Below, piece by piece: positions 17,240-26,810 of a DNA stretch of 64,000 nt. The notes below the pieces were generated by a model. It was not told the origin of the DNA and ran no database searches. It saw nothing but the letters and a program-made list of their open reading frames with translations. The stretch spans positions 70,531-134,530 of the forward strand of contig UQEY01000001.1 of assembly GCA_900540235.1 (NCBI GenBank), in the 5' to 3' direction. How positions within the stretch are numbered: position 1 is the first letter of the stretch; every line of letters starts with the position of its first letter. A program made the translations under genes and the position numbers. Origin of the DNA: an uncultured Eubacteriales bacterium (GTDB taxonomy: Bacteria; Bacillota; Clostridia; Oscillospirales; Acutalibacteraceae).

Positions 17240-18366
17240 TTTATTTTGACAACAGCGCAACAACTTATCCTAAACCTCAAAATGTAATTTATGCTGTAAA
17301 TAAAGCTATGAACAATTACTCTTTTAATAGTGGTCGGGGAGGTTATAAAGAATCGGTCGACACTTCTAATATGATTTTTAACACTCGTGAAAAAGTTGCC
17401 GACTTGTTTAATTTTGAACCTCAAAACATAGCTTTTACACAAAATTGTACAGTTGCACTTAACTTTGCGATTAAGGGTTTGGCAAAACAGGGTGACCATT
17501 TTATCATTTCAAATCTTGAACATAATGCCGTTGCAAGACCGATTTATATGCTTTCAAAAAAAGGTATAATAACTTATGATATTTTTGAGTTTTCATATGA
17601 TGAAGAAGAAACATTAAAAAATATAAAAAAGCTTATAAAACAAAATACGAAAGCCATTGTTTGTATGCACGCATCCAATGTTTTCGGCTGTGTTTTGCCG
17701 ATAGAAAAAATAGGAAAGCTTGCAAAAGAAAACGGTTTATATTTTATCGTTGACGCTGCTCAAAGTGCAGGGATACTTAATATTGACGCCAAAAGGGATA
17801 ATATTGACATTCTTTGCGCACCGGGGCATAAAGGTTTGTATGCGCCGATGGGCACCGGTTTTATAGCACTTGGTGATAATGTTAAACTTGACACTCTTAT
17901 TGACGGGGGAACGGGTACGCTTTCTATGCAGCTTCTTCAACCTGAATTGATGCCTGAAAAATTAGAATCGGGTACGCTTAATAATATAGGCATTTGCGGC
18001 TTGGGTGCAGGTATAGATTTTGTCAATAACAAGGGCGTAAATAATATTTATAAGCACGAAAACTCGGCAGTATCTTTTCTTTATGAGCAAATAAAGAAAA
18101 ATGATAATATTACTTTATACACTCCGCCATTTTCAGATGTTTTTCAAGCACCTATTTTGTCTTTTAATTTTAAAGATTACCCGTCTGAAAAAACCGCTTC
18201 GCTTTTATCTCAAAAAAATATTGCCACTCGTGCAGGCTTTCACTGCTCAAAACTTGCCCATACTTCGTTTAATACCGATAACAGAGGTACGGTAAGGCTC
18301 AGCCCCTCGATTTTTACAAGTTTTGCGGAATGTGAAAAAATTATTAATACTTTAAAAAAACTTTAA
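17236..18366 (+). CDS. Cysteine desulfurase family aminotransferase (class V)
   Basis: 376-residue PLP enzyme. The start IYFDNSATTYPKPQNV is typical of the cysteine-desulfurase-like group. The PLP lysine lies in CAPGHKGLYAPMGTGF, and VDAAQSAG supplies the PLP-ring Asp. A candidate persulfide Cys lies late, in TRAGFHCSKLAHTSF. The start codon is TTG, overlapping the DUF3343 stop. It is not next to iscU/sufU, so a role in tRNA thiolation or selenium handling with DUF3343 is as likely as Fe-S assembly. Confidence 0.85.
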   Translation: MIYFDNSATTYPKPQNVIYAVNKAMNNYSFNSGRGGYKESVDTSNMIFNTREKVADLFNFEPQNIAFTQNCTVALNFAIKGLAKQGDHFIISNLEHNAVARPIYMLSKKGIITYDIFEFSYDEEETLKNIKKLIKQNTKAIVCMHASNVFGCVLPIEKIGKLAKENGLYFIVDAAQSAGILNIDAKRDNIDILCAPGHKGLYAPMGTGFIALGDNVKLDTLIDGGTGTLSMQLLQPELMPEKLESGTLNNIGICGLGAGIDFVNNKGVNNIYKHENSAVSFLYEQIKKNDNITLYTPPFSDVFQAPILSFNFKDYPSEKTASLLSQKNIATRAGFHCSKLAHTSFNTDNRGTVRLSPSIFTSFAECEKIINTLKKL

Positions 18367-18403
18367 AAAACTGAAATATTCACTTTATTTATTATTTTTT
18401 GTG

Positions 18404-18412
18404 TGTTAGAAT
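18404..18412 (+). promoter_or_regulatory. Possible extended -10 promoter for cdaA
   Basis: TGT-TAGAAT (18404-18412) is an extended -10 with no good -35 at normal distance. It lies 33 bases before the cdaA start. Weak call. Confidence 0.35.
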
Positions 18413-18444
18413 AATAATAACTAAAGGATTAAGGAAGTCAGTTT

Positions 18445-19314
18445 ATGATAGACAAGATTTCGGATACATTTAATAAAATATTAAGTGTATTTTCAACTTT
18501 CGGCATATCGGATGCTCTTGACATCATTTTGGTTGCCGTAATTATATATATTTGTGTACGAATTATAAGAGAAACGAGAGCTATGCAGCTTGCAAAAGGC
18601 TTCATTTTTATTGCAATTATTTACGGCGTAGTCAATCTTCTCGGTATGGAAGCGTCGAGTTTTATTTTTAAGGCAATATTCTCAAATATCCTTATTATTC
18701 TTGTTATTCTTTTCGGCCCTGAAATAAGGAATATACTTGAGCAAATCGGTAAGGGCGCAACTACAAAAAGTTTAAAATCTATTATCCATCCGGGTGTTGC
18801 CGTTGACATAGCCGAGATATCAGATTGTATTGAAGCTGTATGCAAGGCTTGTGCCAATATGAGCGACCAAAAGGTTGGTGCACTTATTTGCTTTGAAAAT
18901 GAAACGCTTTTGGGTAATGTTATCAAGTCGGGAACTGTTTTGCAGGCAAAGGCTTCAAGGGAACTTGTTGAAAATGTATTTTACCCTAAGTCACCGCTTC
19001 ACGACGGCGCTATGGTTATTCGTGACGGCAAGATTTATGCCGCCGGTTGTATTTTGCCTCTTACAAAAAAGACTGTTTCGTCTGCCCTCGGTACAAGGCA
19101 CAGAGCCGGTATCGGCTTAACGGAAGAAAGCGATGCGCTTGTTGTAATTGTCAGTGAAGAAACCGGTGCAATCTCCGTTGCAAAGGGCGGTATTCTTCAG
19201 CGTGGTCTTTCGTATGGCGATTTAAGAGATATTCTCACAACCGAATTTGTTCCGTCAGGTTCATCCTCCGATGATAAAATTATTTCTAAGCTTGTAAGGA
19301 GGATAAAAAAGTAA
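18445..19314 (+). CDS. cdaA: Diadenylate cyclase CdaA
   Basis: Membrane cyclase making cyclic-di-AMP from two ATP, the essential second messenger controlling potassium and osmolyte balance. The 289 residues have three TM helices within about 20-90 and then a DAC (DisA_N) domain. Catalytic motifs are DGA at 187-189 (PLHDGAMVI) and RHR at 218-220 (GTRHRAG). The gene overlaps its regulator cdaR by one base, the conserved Firmicutes arrangement; glmM, often third, is missing here. Confidence 0.96.
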   Translation: MIDKISDTFNKILSVFSTFGISDALDIILVAVIIYICVRIIRETRAMQLAKGFIFIAIIYGVVNLLGMEASSFIFKAIFSNILIILVILFGPEIRNILEQIGKGATTKSLKSIIHPGVAVDIAEISDCIEAVCKACANMSDQKVGALICFENETLLGNVIKSGTVLQAKASRELVENVFYPKSPLHDGAMVIRDGKIYAAGCILPLTKKTVSSALGTRHRAGIGLTEESDALVVIVSEETGAISVAKGGILQRGLSYGDLRDILTTEFVPSGSSSDDKIISKLVRRIKK

Positions 19315-20609
19315 TGGCAAATAATAACAAAGAAAAAGATACTAAAAAATTCTCTTTAAGAAAGCTTATATATAACGACAAGTATTTAATCGTTTTTTCG
19401 ATAGTTGCCGCAATTATTATTTGGGTTTCAACTTCAATGAGTCTTTCGCCTGAAACCACAAAAACTATAAGTGTTCCGCTTAATGTTGATTTCAGTGATT
19501 CTGCCGCTGACCAACTTGGAATCAAATGTTATGGTGACACGAGAATTGATGTTGATGTTACAATCAGTTGCAAAAAGTATCTTGCTAGGGATATTACAAG
19601 TGATGACATAAAAGTGGCGCTTCAAACAAATGTCGTAACTTCAAAGGGTAATTACGAAGTGCCTATCAATGTTACTTCTGTTTCCGACAATGCTGATTTT
19701 ACAATTTCATCTTATTATCCAAAAACATATAAGGCATATTTTGATGTTGAGGATGAAAAAACGCTTGATATCAATATTGATTATCAAAATAAAGACTTTA
19801 TTGCCGACGGATATGTTATGGGTGACGCTCTTTTGAGTGAAAAGGTTGCAACGGTTAAAGGTCCTAAATCTTATGTTTCACGAGTTAAAGAACTTGTTGC
19901 TAATGTTGATGTTGAGCATAAGTTAAAAGCAACTAAGTCATTTGACATTACTGTAAACCCGGTTGATTCAACAGGCGCGATAGTTGATTATGTTTCGGTT
20001 AATACTGAGGCTGAAAATCTTACTGTTACAATTCCTATTTTAAAGGAAACTAAGCTTCCGGTTTCAAGTTCGTTTACCGGTAAGCCCGATAATGTTGATA
20101 CAAGCGACTTTGATATATCTTACAGCGTCGAATCTGTTTCAGCCGCAGTGCTTGAAGATTCCGGTATTAAACAGGCCAATATAGGTAATATTGATTTTTC
20201 TCAGCTTAATGTAGGCAAAAATACTATTAAGTTTGATGTAACAACTCTTGAGGGTATAGTTATTCTTGACGATACTAAGGAAATCACAGTTACTGTTAAT
20301 GTTCCGAGCAATTTTAAAACTAAGAATATTAATCTTAACAAGGATAATGTAACAGTAGCAAATGTACCTGACGGGTACGAGGCAAATGTTGTGTCTGTTG
20401 ATGCAAAAACATTTACCCTTGTCGGACGGGAAGCTGACCTTAGCAATGACCAAATCGGTGTGGGTATGGTTGTCGATTTGTCGTCATATAAAAACGAAGA
20501 TATTAGCGAAGGCAAAGATTATTACGATATTACACCTAATATAGAAAACTCAAGTGGTTGCTGGGTTTACGGCAAATATCGTGCTCAAATTGAAATAGTT
20601 AAAAAATAA
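19314..20609 (+). CDS. cdaR: CdaA regulatory protein CdaR (YbbR domains)
   Basis: 431 residues: one N-terminal TM helix (residues about 20-45, LIVFSIVAAIIIWVSTS) and an extracytoplasmic part built of YbbR repeats, recognisable by recurring VTVKGPKSYVSRVKEL-like segments. It binds CdaA and modulates cyclic-di-AMP synthesis. It directly follows and overlaps cdaA. A terminator follows at 20643. Confidence 0.92.
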   Translation: MANNNKEKDTKKFSLRKLIYNDKYLIVFSIVAAIIIWVSTSMSLSPETTKTISVPLNVDFSDSAADQLGIKCYGDTRIDVDVTISCKKYLARDITSDDIKVALQTNVVTSKGNYEVPINVTSVSDNADFTISSYYPKTYKAYFDVEDEKTLDINIDYQNKDFIADGYVMGDALLSEKVATVKGPKSYVSRVKELVANVDVEHKLKATKSFDITVNPVDSTGAIVDYVSVNTEAENLTVTIPILKETKLPVSSSFTGKPDNVDTSDFDISYSVESVSAAVLEDSGIKQANIGNIDFSQLNVGKNTIKFDVTTLEGIVILDDTKEITVTVNVPSNFKTKNINLNKDNVTVANVPDGYEANVVSVDAKTFTLVGREADLSNDQIGVGMVVDLSSYKNEDISEGKDYYDITPNIENSSGCWVYGKYRAQIEIVKK

Positions 20610-20642
20610 CAGTTTACCTCGGGAATATCAATAATCATTTTA

Positions 20643-20669
20643 AGCAGTCGATAATTCGGCTGCTTTTTT
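20643..20669 (+). terminator. Terminator after cdaA-cdaR
   Basis: Stem AGCAGTCGA / TCGGCTGCT (one G-U pair), loop TAAT, followed by a T-run. Confidence 0.88.
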
Positions 20670-20821
20670 ATGTTAAAAACATATTAATTAATTTTAAGAT
20701 TTTGTAAAATCAGTGATAAGTTAAATTAACTCAAGTTTTACTCAGTTTTTACCCTTTCTTGATTATATTTTAATTACATAGTTTTATACTTTAGACAACG
20801 AATCAGGAAAGGAGAATGAAT

Positions 20822-20971
20822 ATGAGCGAAAAATTCAGAACTGTTTTGTCATCAATTCTTGCAGTTTCACTTGTTGTATCTGTAATGACTGTATCAGGCT
20901 ATGCTTGTTTTGCAGGTGCAAAAAACGACGATATTGTTGATGACACTCAATATACATATATTGCAGACTAA
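20822..20971 (+). CDS. 49-residue small exported or membrane-anchored peptide
   Basis: A strong AAGGAG ribosome site lies 8 bases before the ATG. Residues 4-6 are charged, and 8-30 form a hydrophobic segment ending GYACFAGAK, consistent with a signal peptide or single TM anchor. A short acidic/Tyr tail follows (DDIVDDTQYTYIAD). Some 210 bases of non-coding DNA precede it, and the GtrA gene starts 60 bases later. No family was recognised. Cleavage after AGA would release a 16-residue peptide; otherwise the tail stays membrane-bound. Confidence 0.6.
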   Translation: MSEKFRTVLSSILAVSLVVSVMTVSGYACFAGAKNDDIVDDTQYTYIAD

Positions 20972-21031
20972 TAACCGTGGGGTGCATTAAACTCACCTTG
21001 CGGCCATTCGCTTAATTTGGACTGATTTAAT

Positions 21032-21622
21032 ATGAAACAAAATAACAATTCTCAGATTATATATACCGACGAAGCAGCGATCTTAAACGGTAATGCTTCT
21101 AAAAATAATGAAAACAAATTCAAAGCAAACATAACCGAGTTTTTAAATAAACACGCAGAAATTTGGAAGTTTATCAAATTTACATTTACAGGTGCTTCAA
21201 CATCTGTTTTGGAACTTGCAGTATTTTGGCTTTTGCAATATGTGATTTTTAAATCACTTAATGAAGTTCCTGTTACAGATAATGCGATTTTGTCATTTTT
21301 GGGTATTGAATACAAAGGCTATATGTATTCTTATTTCATTTCGGCAGTTATCGGTTATGCTGCTGCTTATGTTATGAACAGAAAACTTACATTTAAAGCT
21401 GACGCAAACCCGGTTCTTTCAACTATTCTTTACACAATTATGGTTGTGTGCACAATTACTTTTAACACATGGTTTGGTTCGTTTCTTGGTACTCTTATCA
21501 AAAACAGCGGTTATGACAGCGTTTTTATCGTTCTTTTAACAAAACTTGTGGTTATGACGGTTCCTACTTTGTGGACATATCCTTTAAACCGTTTTGTTAT
21601 TCACAGAAAGAAAAAGGCTTGA
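21032..21622 (+). CDS. GtrA family membrane protein
   Basis: 196 residues: a soluble N-terminal tail of about 45 residues, then four TM helices with the GtrA pattern (FIKFTFTGASTSVLELAVFWLL ... AAYVMNRKLTFK ... PLNRFVIHRKKK). GtrA proteins are thought to move lipid-linked sugars across the membrane for cell-surface glycosylation. No glycosyltransferase is adjacent, so the substrate is unknown. A second GtrA domain occurs in the fusion at 34423-37554. Confidence 0.88.
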   Translation: MKQNNNSQIIYTDEAAILNGNASKNNENKFKANITEFLNKHAEIWKFIKFTFTGASTSVLELAVFWLLQYVIFKSLNEVPVTDNAILSFLGIEYKGYMYSYFISAVIGYAAAYVMNRKLTFKADANPVLSTILYTIMVVCTITFNTWFGSFLGTLIKNSGYDSVFIVLLTKLVVMTVPTLWTYPLNRFVIHRKKKA

Positions 21623-21683
21623 TTTTGTGAGCTCGATTTTAATATAATGGGTTTATAAATAGAATTTTGGGTTGGGAATTAAA

Positions 21684-22508
21684 ATGAAATATAAACTTTT
21701 GGCGTGCGACCTTGACGGAACGCTTCTTGATGATAATTCTAATGTATCAAATGAAAATTTGGCTGCAATAGGCGAACTTACCAAACTCGGTATTGAATTT
21801 ACTCTTTGTACCGGCAGAACTTTTTATGAAATTCCGCAAGTGCTCAGAGAGTGTAAAGATATAAGATACATAATTTATTCCGACGGTTCGGTAATTTTTG
21901 ATAAAAAGCAAAATAAAAAAATATATGCAAATTATATTGATAATAAAACAGATAAAAAACTTTTTAATCTTTTGTCATCTTATGACACTATGATTGAATA
22001 TTACGACGACGGGCATGCGAAAACCGACAAATCAAAATTAAACGCTCTTTCATATAAATATTATAATATCGACCCTAATTATGTCAGCGTTATTGAGCAA
22101 ACACGAATAGGCTTTGATGATTTTGAAAAAGCGATAGATACTTTTACTCATACCGAAATGCTTAATATCTTTTTTAAAGAGCAAAACGAGAGGGAAGAAT
22201 GTTTTGAAAGATTAAAAGAGCTTGCTAATCTCAATTCTACGACATCAATGGATAATAATATTGAAATTATGCTAAGCAATGTTTCAAAAGGCAATGCACT
22301 TGAAATTTTGTGTGACACTCTTAAAATCGATGAAAAAGATGTTATAGCTGTCGGGGACAGTTGCAACGACCTTTCAATGTTCAGCTTTGCGGGAACATCG
22401 GTTGCCTCCGGCTCGGCAAATGAATTTGTCAAAGATAAAGCAGATTTTGTTGCTTGCTCTAATAACGAACCGATAGTAAACCATATTCTTAATAATATAA
22501 TTAGGTAA
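21684..22508 (+). CDS. HAD-superfamily Cof-type sugar phosphatase
   Basis: 274-residue HAD hydrolase, subfamily IIB. Motif I is LLACDLDGTLLDD (residues about 4-16; nucleophile and acid/base Asp). Motif II Thr lies in TLCTGRT, and motifs III/IV are in KGNAL and VGDSCNDLSMF. Cof-type enzymes dephosphorylate sugar phosphates or flavin/PLP precursors; the substrate is not predictable. ATG 21684 was chosen; an in-frame TTG exists 12 bases upstream. The ribosome site is weak (GGGA). Confidence 0.9.
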   Translation: MKYKLLACDLDGTLLDDNSNVSNENLAAIGELTKLGIEFTLCTGRTFYEIPQVLRECKDIRYIIYSDGSVIFDKKQNKKIYANYIDNKTDKKLFNLLSSYDTMIEYYDDGHAKTDKSKLNALSYKYYNIDPNYVSVIEQTRIGFDDFEKAIDTFTHTEMLNIFFKEQNEREECFERLKELANLNSTTSMDNNIEIMLSNVSKGNALEILCDTLKIDEKDVIAVGDSCNDLSMFSFAGTSVASGSANEFVKDKADFVACSNNEPIVNHILNNIIR

Positions 22509-22520
22509 GAGGTATATTTT

Positions 22521-23375
22521 ATGTTTGGTAATATACATTTTCTTAATACAGGTCACAGCGATTGCATTATTCTTGAAAGTGACGGTAAAATTGCTATGAT
22601 AGATTCGGCAGAGGATACAGATTTTCCTGCCGATAAACCGCATCTTAATCTTAAAGGATATGAAGATATTGTAGTTAAATATCTTTTAGACCATTTCAAA
22701 AGTGAGGATGGCAAGGTCAATATTGAATTTGTGCTCGGTACGCATGCTCATTCAGACCATATAGGTGGTTTTGATACGGTTATAAATCATCCCGATATAA
22801 TTGTAAAAACAGCCTACTTAAAGCCTTACAGAAAAGAAAATATTTGCCTTTACGAGCGCAAGAGATGGGATAATGTTGAGGTCTATACTCAGATGCTTGA
22901 CGCAATTAAGAAAAATAATGTGAAGCTTATTGACAGCTTTGATGAAAAAGAAATTTCCCTCGGTGATTTCAATATTAAATTTTATAACGGCGCATATAAA
23001 AAACATTTGATTAAATTCGGCGAAAATGTAAGCAGTGTCGGTACCCTTGTTGAAATCGGTAACACAAAAGCATTTTTAGCCGGCGATATAAATTATAAAG
23101 CGGGTGACGAAAAGAAAATTGCTGACAAAATCGGCAATGTTGATTTGCTCAAAGTGGGTCACCACGGCTATTTTTATTCAACATCTTTTTACTGGGTAAA
23201 AAAACTCATGCCCAAAATTGCAGTGTTTTGCAATGAGTATAAAGGTGTTTACCCGGATGTTAAGTATAAACTTAAAAATATTTCTCATTCAAAACTTTAT
23301 GCCACTATGGACTCAAACGGACTTATTGCTCGTTTTGACGGCGAAAATATTAAGATTGAGGAAAACATTATGTAG
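22521..23375 (+). CDS. Metallo-beta-lactamase-fold hydrolase, ComEC C-terminal-like
   Basis: 284 residues without TM segments. The metal-binding motif GTHAHSDHIGG lies near residues 73-83, with further ligands in AFLAGDINY and KVGHHG, the order seen in ComEC/Rec2-type MBL domains. It starts FLNTGHSDCIILESDGK, as in that group. It may be a nuclease or hydrolase; being free-standing, it is not the DNA-uptake channel itself. It lies 12 bases after the HAD gene. Confidence 0.85.
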   Translation: MFGNIHFLNTGHSDCIILESDGKIAMIDSAEDTDFPADKPHLNLKGYEDIVVKYLLDHFKSEDGKVNIEFVLGTHAHSDHIGGFDTVINHPDIIVKTAYLKPYRKENICLYERKRWDNVEVYTQMLDAIKKNNVKLIDSFDEKEISLGDFNIKFYNGAYKKHLIKFGENVSSVGTLVEIGNTKAFLAGDINYKAGDEKKIADKIGNVDLLKVGHHGYFYSTSFYWVKKLMPKIAVFCNEYKGVYPDVKYKLKNISHSKLYATMDSNGLIARFDGENIKIEENIM

Positions 23376-23422
23376 CCCAACCTCTGCGTAATACTACTAT
23401 TACGCATTATTACACAAAAAGT

Positions 23423-23463
23423 CTTGAGTACACGCTTAAATGCTGTGCTCAAGGCTTTTGTTT
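23423..23463 (+). terminator. Terminator after MBL-fold gene
   Basis: Stem CTTGAGTACA / TGTGCTCAAG (one wobble pair), then GCTTTTGTTT. Confidence 0.7.
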
Positions 23464-23466
23464 ATG

Positions 23467-23496
23467 TTGACTAACTCTGTAATTAAGTGGTAAAAT
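23467..23496 (+). promoter_or_regulatory. Sigma-A promoter of rubrerythrin
   Basis: TTGACT (23467-23472), 18 bases, TAAAAT (23491-23496), 46 bases before the start codon. Confidence 0.6.
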
Positions 23497-23541
23497 ATAT
23501 ATAGAATGTTGAATTATTCAACAGAATTCGGAGGGAAAATT

Positions 23542-24078
23542 ATGAGTAAATACGATGGTACAAAAACACAAAAGAACCTTGAAGCCGCTTTTGCAGGCGA
23601 ATCACAGGCAAGAAATAAGTATACTTATTTTGCTTCGGTTGCAAAAAAAGAGGGCTTTGAACAAATTGCTGATTTGTTTTTAAAAACAGCAAATAATGAA
23701 AAAGAACACGCAAAAATGTGGTTTAAGGAAATGGAAGGCATTTCCGATACCGCTTCAAACCTTAAAGCTGCCGCTGAGGGTGAAAATTATGAGTGGACAG
23801 ATATGTATGTAGAATTTGCTAAAACTGCCGAGGAGGAGGGTTTCCCTGAACTTGCGGCTAAGTTTAGACTTGTTGCGGCTGTTGAAAAGCACCACGAGGA
23901 AAGATACAGAAAGCTTCTTGAAAATGTAGAAACCATGAAAGTTTTTGAAAAGAGTGAGGTTAAGATTTGGGAGTGCCGAAACTGCGGTCATATTGTTATC
24001 GGCACCAAAGCACCTGAAGTTTGTCCTACTTGCAATCATCCTCAAAGCTTCTTTGAAATCAGCGCAGAAAATTATTAA
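23542..24078 (+). CDS. rbr: Rubrerythrin
   Basis: 178-residue di-iron peroxidase that reduces H2O2 in anaerobes. The four-helix domain supplies Glu20, E53-x-x-H56 and a second E-x-x-H (E115/H118). The C-terminal rubredoxin domain has Cys145/148 and Cys161/164 (CRNC ... CPTC) for a single Fe. The ATG at 23542 has GGAGGG 6 bases upstream, so the longer frame from 23506 is not used. Monocistronic, with its own promoter and terminator. Confidence 0.96.
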   Translation: MSKYDGTKTQKNLEAAFAGESQARNKYTYFASVAKKEGFEQIADLFLKTANNEKEHAKMWFKEMEGISDTASNLKAAAEGENYEWTDMYVEFAKTAEEEGFPELAAKFRLVAAVEKHHEERYRKLLENVETMKVFEKSEVKIWECRNCGHIVIGTKAPEVCPTCNHPQSFFEISAENY

Positions 24079-24084
24079 AACATC

Positions 24085-24109
24085 GGAGCGGTTTTCCGCT
24101 CCTTTTTTA
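24085..24109 (+). terminator. Terminator of rubrerythrin
   Basis: Stem GGAGCGG / CCGCTCC, loop TTTT, then six Ts. Confidence 0.92.
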
Positions 24110-24235
24110 TTTAGGAAATATGTTATTTAAGCGGATATTTGATATACAAATCGATTGTTATTATTTATGATATAGATAATAAAGCAATTTATAAACGAAT
24201 TATAAAATAAATTGTAAAAATGCACAAAAATTATA

Positions 24236-24264
24236 TTGATAAGATGATTATTTTATTGTATAAT
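24236..24264 (+). promoter_or_regulatory. Sigma-A promoter of the GH3 gene
   Basis: TTGATA (24236-24241), 17 bases, TATAAT (24259-24264). It lies in an otherwise featureless AT-rich gap (24110-24302). Confidence 0.75.
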
Positions 24265-24302
24265 AGTTGTGTTATTATTTTGAGAAGGAGCGTTTTTGTG
24301 AT

Positions 24303-26798
24303 ATGAGATACCCACAAATCGTTAAAAAAATGTCACTTGAGCAAAAGGCGGCTTTTGTTTCAGGTTATGACTATTGGCATCTTGAGGAAGCACCTGAGCT
24401 CGGTCTTCCTAAAATTATGATTACTGACGGACCTCACGGTCTTCGTAAAGCCAAGGGTAAAGACTATGTTCCTGCCGAGGGTGAGGAAAAGAAAGGCGGA
24501 ATCGGTCTTGGTAATTCTGTACCTGCTACTTGTTTCCCACCTGCCGCTACTTCATCTTGCTCTTGGGATGAGGACCTTTTAAGGCAAGAGGGCGAAGCTA
24601 TGGGTCAGGAATGTTTAAAGGAAAAGGTTTCCACTATTCTCGGTCCCGGCACAAACATTAAGCGTGCACCTGTTTGCGGTCGTAATTTTGAATATTTCAG
24701 TGAAGACCCATACCTTGCAGGTAAGTGTTCTGCGAGCGTTATCAACGGCGTTCAGTCAAAAGGCGTAGGTACTTCGCTCAAGCACTTTGCTTGTAACTCT
24801 CAGGAAGCATTTCGTATGGTTCTTAACGAAGTTATCGATGAAAGAACAATGCGTGAAATTTATCTTCCTGCATTTGAAATTGCAGTTAAGGAAGCTCAGC
24901 CATGGACTGTTATGAACTCTTATAACAGAATTAACGGCGTTTACGCTTCACAAAATAAACACCTTCAACAAGAAATTCTTCGTGATGAATGGGGTTTTGA
25001 AGGCTTACTTGTTACCGACTGGGGCGCTTCTGTTGATAGAATTCCCGGTCTTCAAAACGGTACTGACCTTGAAATGCCAAGTTCGGGAACACTTAATCAG
25101 GATAAGATTGTTGCTGCAGTTAAGAGCGGTGAACTTGACGAAGCAGTTCTTGACGAAAGAGTTGACAATGTAGTTAATCTTATTATGAAGTCAAAGCCTG
25201 CTCTTGAAAAAACACATACATTTGACCCTAAGGCTCACCACGCAATCGCTCAAAAGGTTGCTGAAGGTTCAATGGTTCTTCTCAAGAACGACGATAAGAT
25301 TCTTCCTCTTAAAAAAGGTCAAAAGGTTGCTGTTATAGGTGAGATGGCAAAAGCACCTCGTTTCCAGGGTGCAGGTTCATCTGTTATTAACCCAACAATG
25401 CTTTCAAACGCTTATGACGAACTTGAAAAGCTTGGCGTTGACCTTACATATGCTCAGGGTTATTATAAATCAGCTCCTACTAAGAAAGATAAGAACAGAC
25501 TTAGTGACGCTGAACTTACAAAGCAGGCAGTTGAAGCTGCTAAAGGTGCAGATGTTGCAGTAGTATTCGTTGGACTTACCGAAGACTTTGAAGGTGAGGG
25601 TTACGACAGAGAAACTATCAATATGCCTGCTAACCACAATGCTCTTGTTTCAGCAGTTGCTAAGGCTAATGCTAATACTGTTGTAGTTCTTGCAGGCGGT
25701 TCGGTTGTTCTTATGCCTTGGCTTGGCGAGGTTAAGGGTCTTCTTAATTCGGGTCTTGGCGGTCAGGCAGGCGGTATTGCCGTTGCTAATATCCTTACAG
25801 GTGCTGTTAATCCATCCGGTAAGACTTCTGAAACTTACCCGACTTCATTTGAAGTTAACCCAACATATGGCAACTATCCGGGCGGTCCTGTTACTTCTGA
25901 GCATAAGGAATCTGTATTTATCGGCTACAGATATTATGATTCTGCTAATCTTGATGTTGTTTTCCCGTTCGGTTACGGTCTTTCATACACCACATTTGAA
26001 TACAGCGATATCAAACTTTCATCTGATAAGATTAAGGATACTGATACAGTAACAGTTTCATTCAAGATTAAGAATACCGGTGATGTTGACGGTGCTGAAA
26101 TTGCGCAAATTTATGTTTCTGATAAGGAATCTACAATTTATCGTCCTGTTAAGGAACTCCGTGCATTTAAAAAAGTATTCCTTAAAGCAGGCGAGGAAAA
26201 GGAAGTTTCACTTGAACTTTCAAAGAGAGCATTTGCTTTCTACAATGTAAATATTAATGATTGGTTCGTTGAGTCAGGTGATTTTGAAATTCTTGTTTCA
26301 GCTTCATCTCGTGACCCTAAGCTTTCGGCTACAATTTATGTTGAATCAACTGTTGAAGCAGAAGTTCCTGATTACAGAGCAACTGCTCCTAATTACTACA
26401 ACAATGTTGCTAATATCACTCGTGATGATTTTGCTAAGGTTTACGGTGAACTTCCAAACCCTGAAATTGACAGAACTAAGAAAATTGACCTTTATTGCTG
26501 TCTTAATGACGCTCGTCACACTAAGTGGGGCGGTAAGCTTTGCAATATGATTACAAAGATTATGAGCGGTATGGGTTCTGACGCTAACGGCGACGGCAAG
26601 ATGCTTGCAGCTATGGCTACTCAAATTCCTATTCGTAACTTTATAGCTATGAGTATGGGCGTATTTTCACCTGCAATGGCTGACGGTCTTCTTATGATGC
26701 TTAATGATGACCAGTCAAGCTTTGTCGGTTTCAGCAAGATTTTCTGGAGACTTGGCGGCGCTCTTACAAGGCTTCCTGCTCTTCTTAAATCTATCTAA
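24303..26798 (+). CDS. Glycoside hydrolase family 3 beta-glycosidase
   Basis: 831-residue enzyme without signal peptide, so intracellular cleavage of beta-linked oligosaccharides. The N-terminal barrel has ITDGPHGLR, the substrate-binding K160-H-F motif and nucleophile Asp239 in LLVTDWGAS. The alpha/beta sandwich domain carries the loop VGLTEDFEGEGYDR. A fibronectin-like domain follows (FPFGYGLSYTTFEYS ... VDGAEIAQIYVSD). About 140 extra C-terminal residues have no function I recognise. An AAGGAG site precedes the ATG by 12 bases, which is long. Substrate could be cellobiose, xylobiose or gentiobiose. Confidence 0.93.
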   Translation: MRYPQIVKKMSLEQKAAFVSGYDYWHLEEAPELGLPKIMITDGPHGLRKAKGKDYVPAEGEEKKGGIGLGNSVPATCFPPAATSSCSWDEDLLRQEGEAMGQECLKEKVSTILGPGTNIKRAPVCGRNFEYFSEDPYLAGKCSASVINGVQSKGVGTSLKHFACNSQEAFRMVLNEVIDERTMREIYLPAFEIAVKEAQPWTVMNSYNRINGVYASQNKHLQQEILRDEWGFEGLLVTDWGASVDRIPGLQNGTDLEMPSSGTLNQDKIVAAVKSGELDEAVLDERVDNVVNLIMKSKPALEKTHTFDPKAHHAIAQKVAEGSMVLLKNDDKILPLKKGQKVAVIGEMAKAPRFQGAGSSVINPTMLSNAYDELEKLGVDLTYAQGYYKSAPTKKDKNRLSDAELTKQAVEAAKGADVAVVFVGLTEDFEGEGYDRETINMPANHNALVSAVAKANANTVVVLAGGSVVLMPWLGEVKGLLNSGLGGQAGGIAVANILTGAVNPSGKTSETYPTSFEVNPTYGNYPGGPVTSEHKESVFIGYRYYDSANLDVVFPFGYGLSYTTFEYSDIKLSSDKIKDTDTVTVSFKIKNTGDVDGAEIAQIYVSDKESTIYRPVKELRAFKKVFLKAGEEKEVSLELSKRAFAFYNVNINDWFVESGDFEILVSASSRDPKLSATIYVESTVEAEVPDYRATAPNYYNNVANITRDDFAKVYGELPNPEIDRTKKIDLYCCLNDARHTKWGGKLCNMITKIMSGMGSDANGDGKMLAAMATQIPIRNFIAMSMGVFSPAMADGLLMMLNDDQSSFVGFSKIFWRLGGALTRLPALLKSI

Positions 26799-26810
26799 CA
26801 TATAATATTA

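Noticed and set aside
24190..24206. Catabolite-repression (cre) site before the GH3 gene
   Set aside because: TATAAACGAATTATA matches only the central part of the cre consensus.
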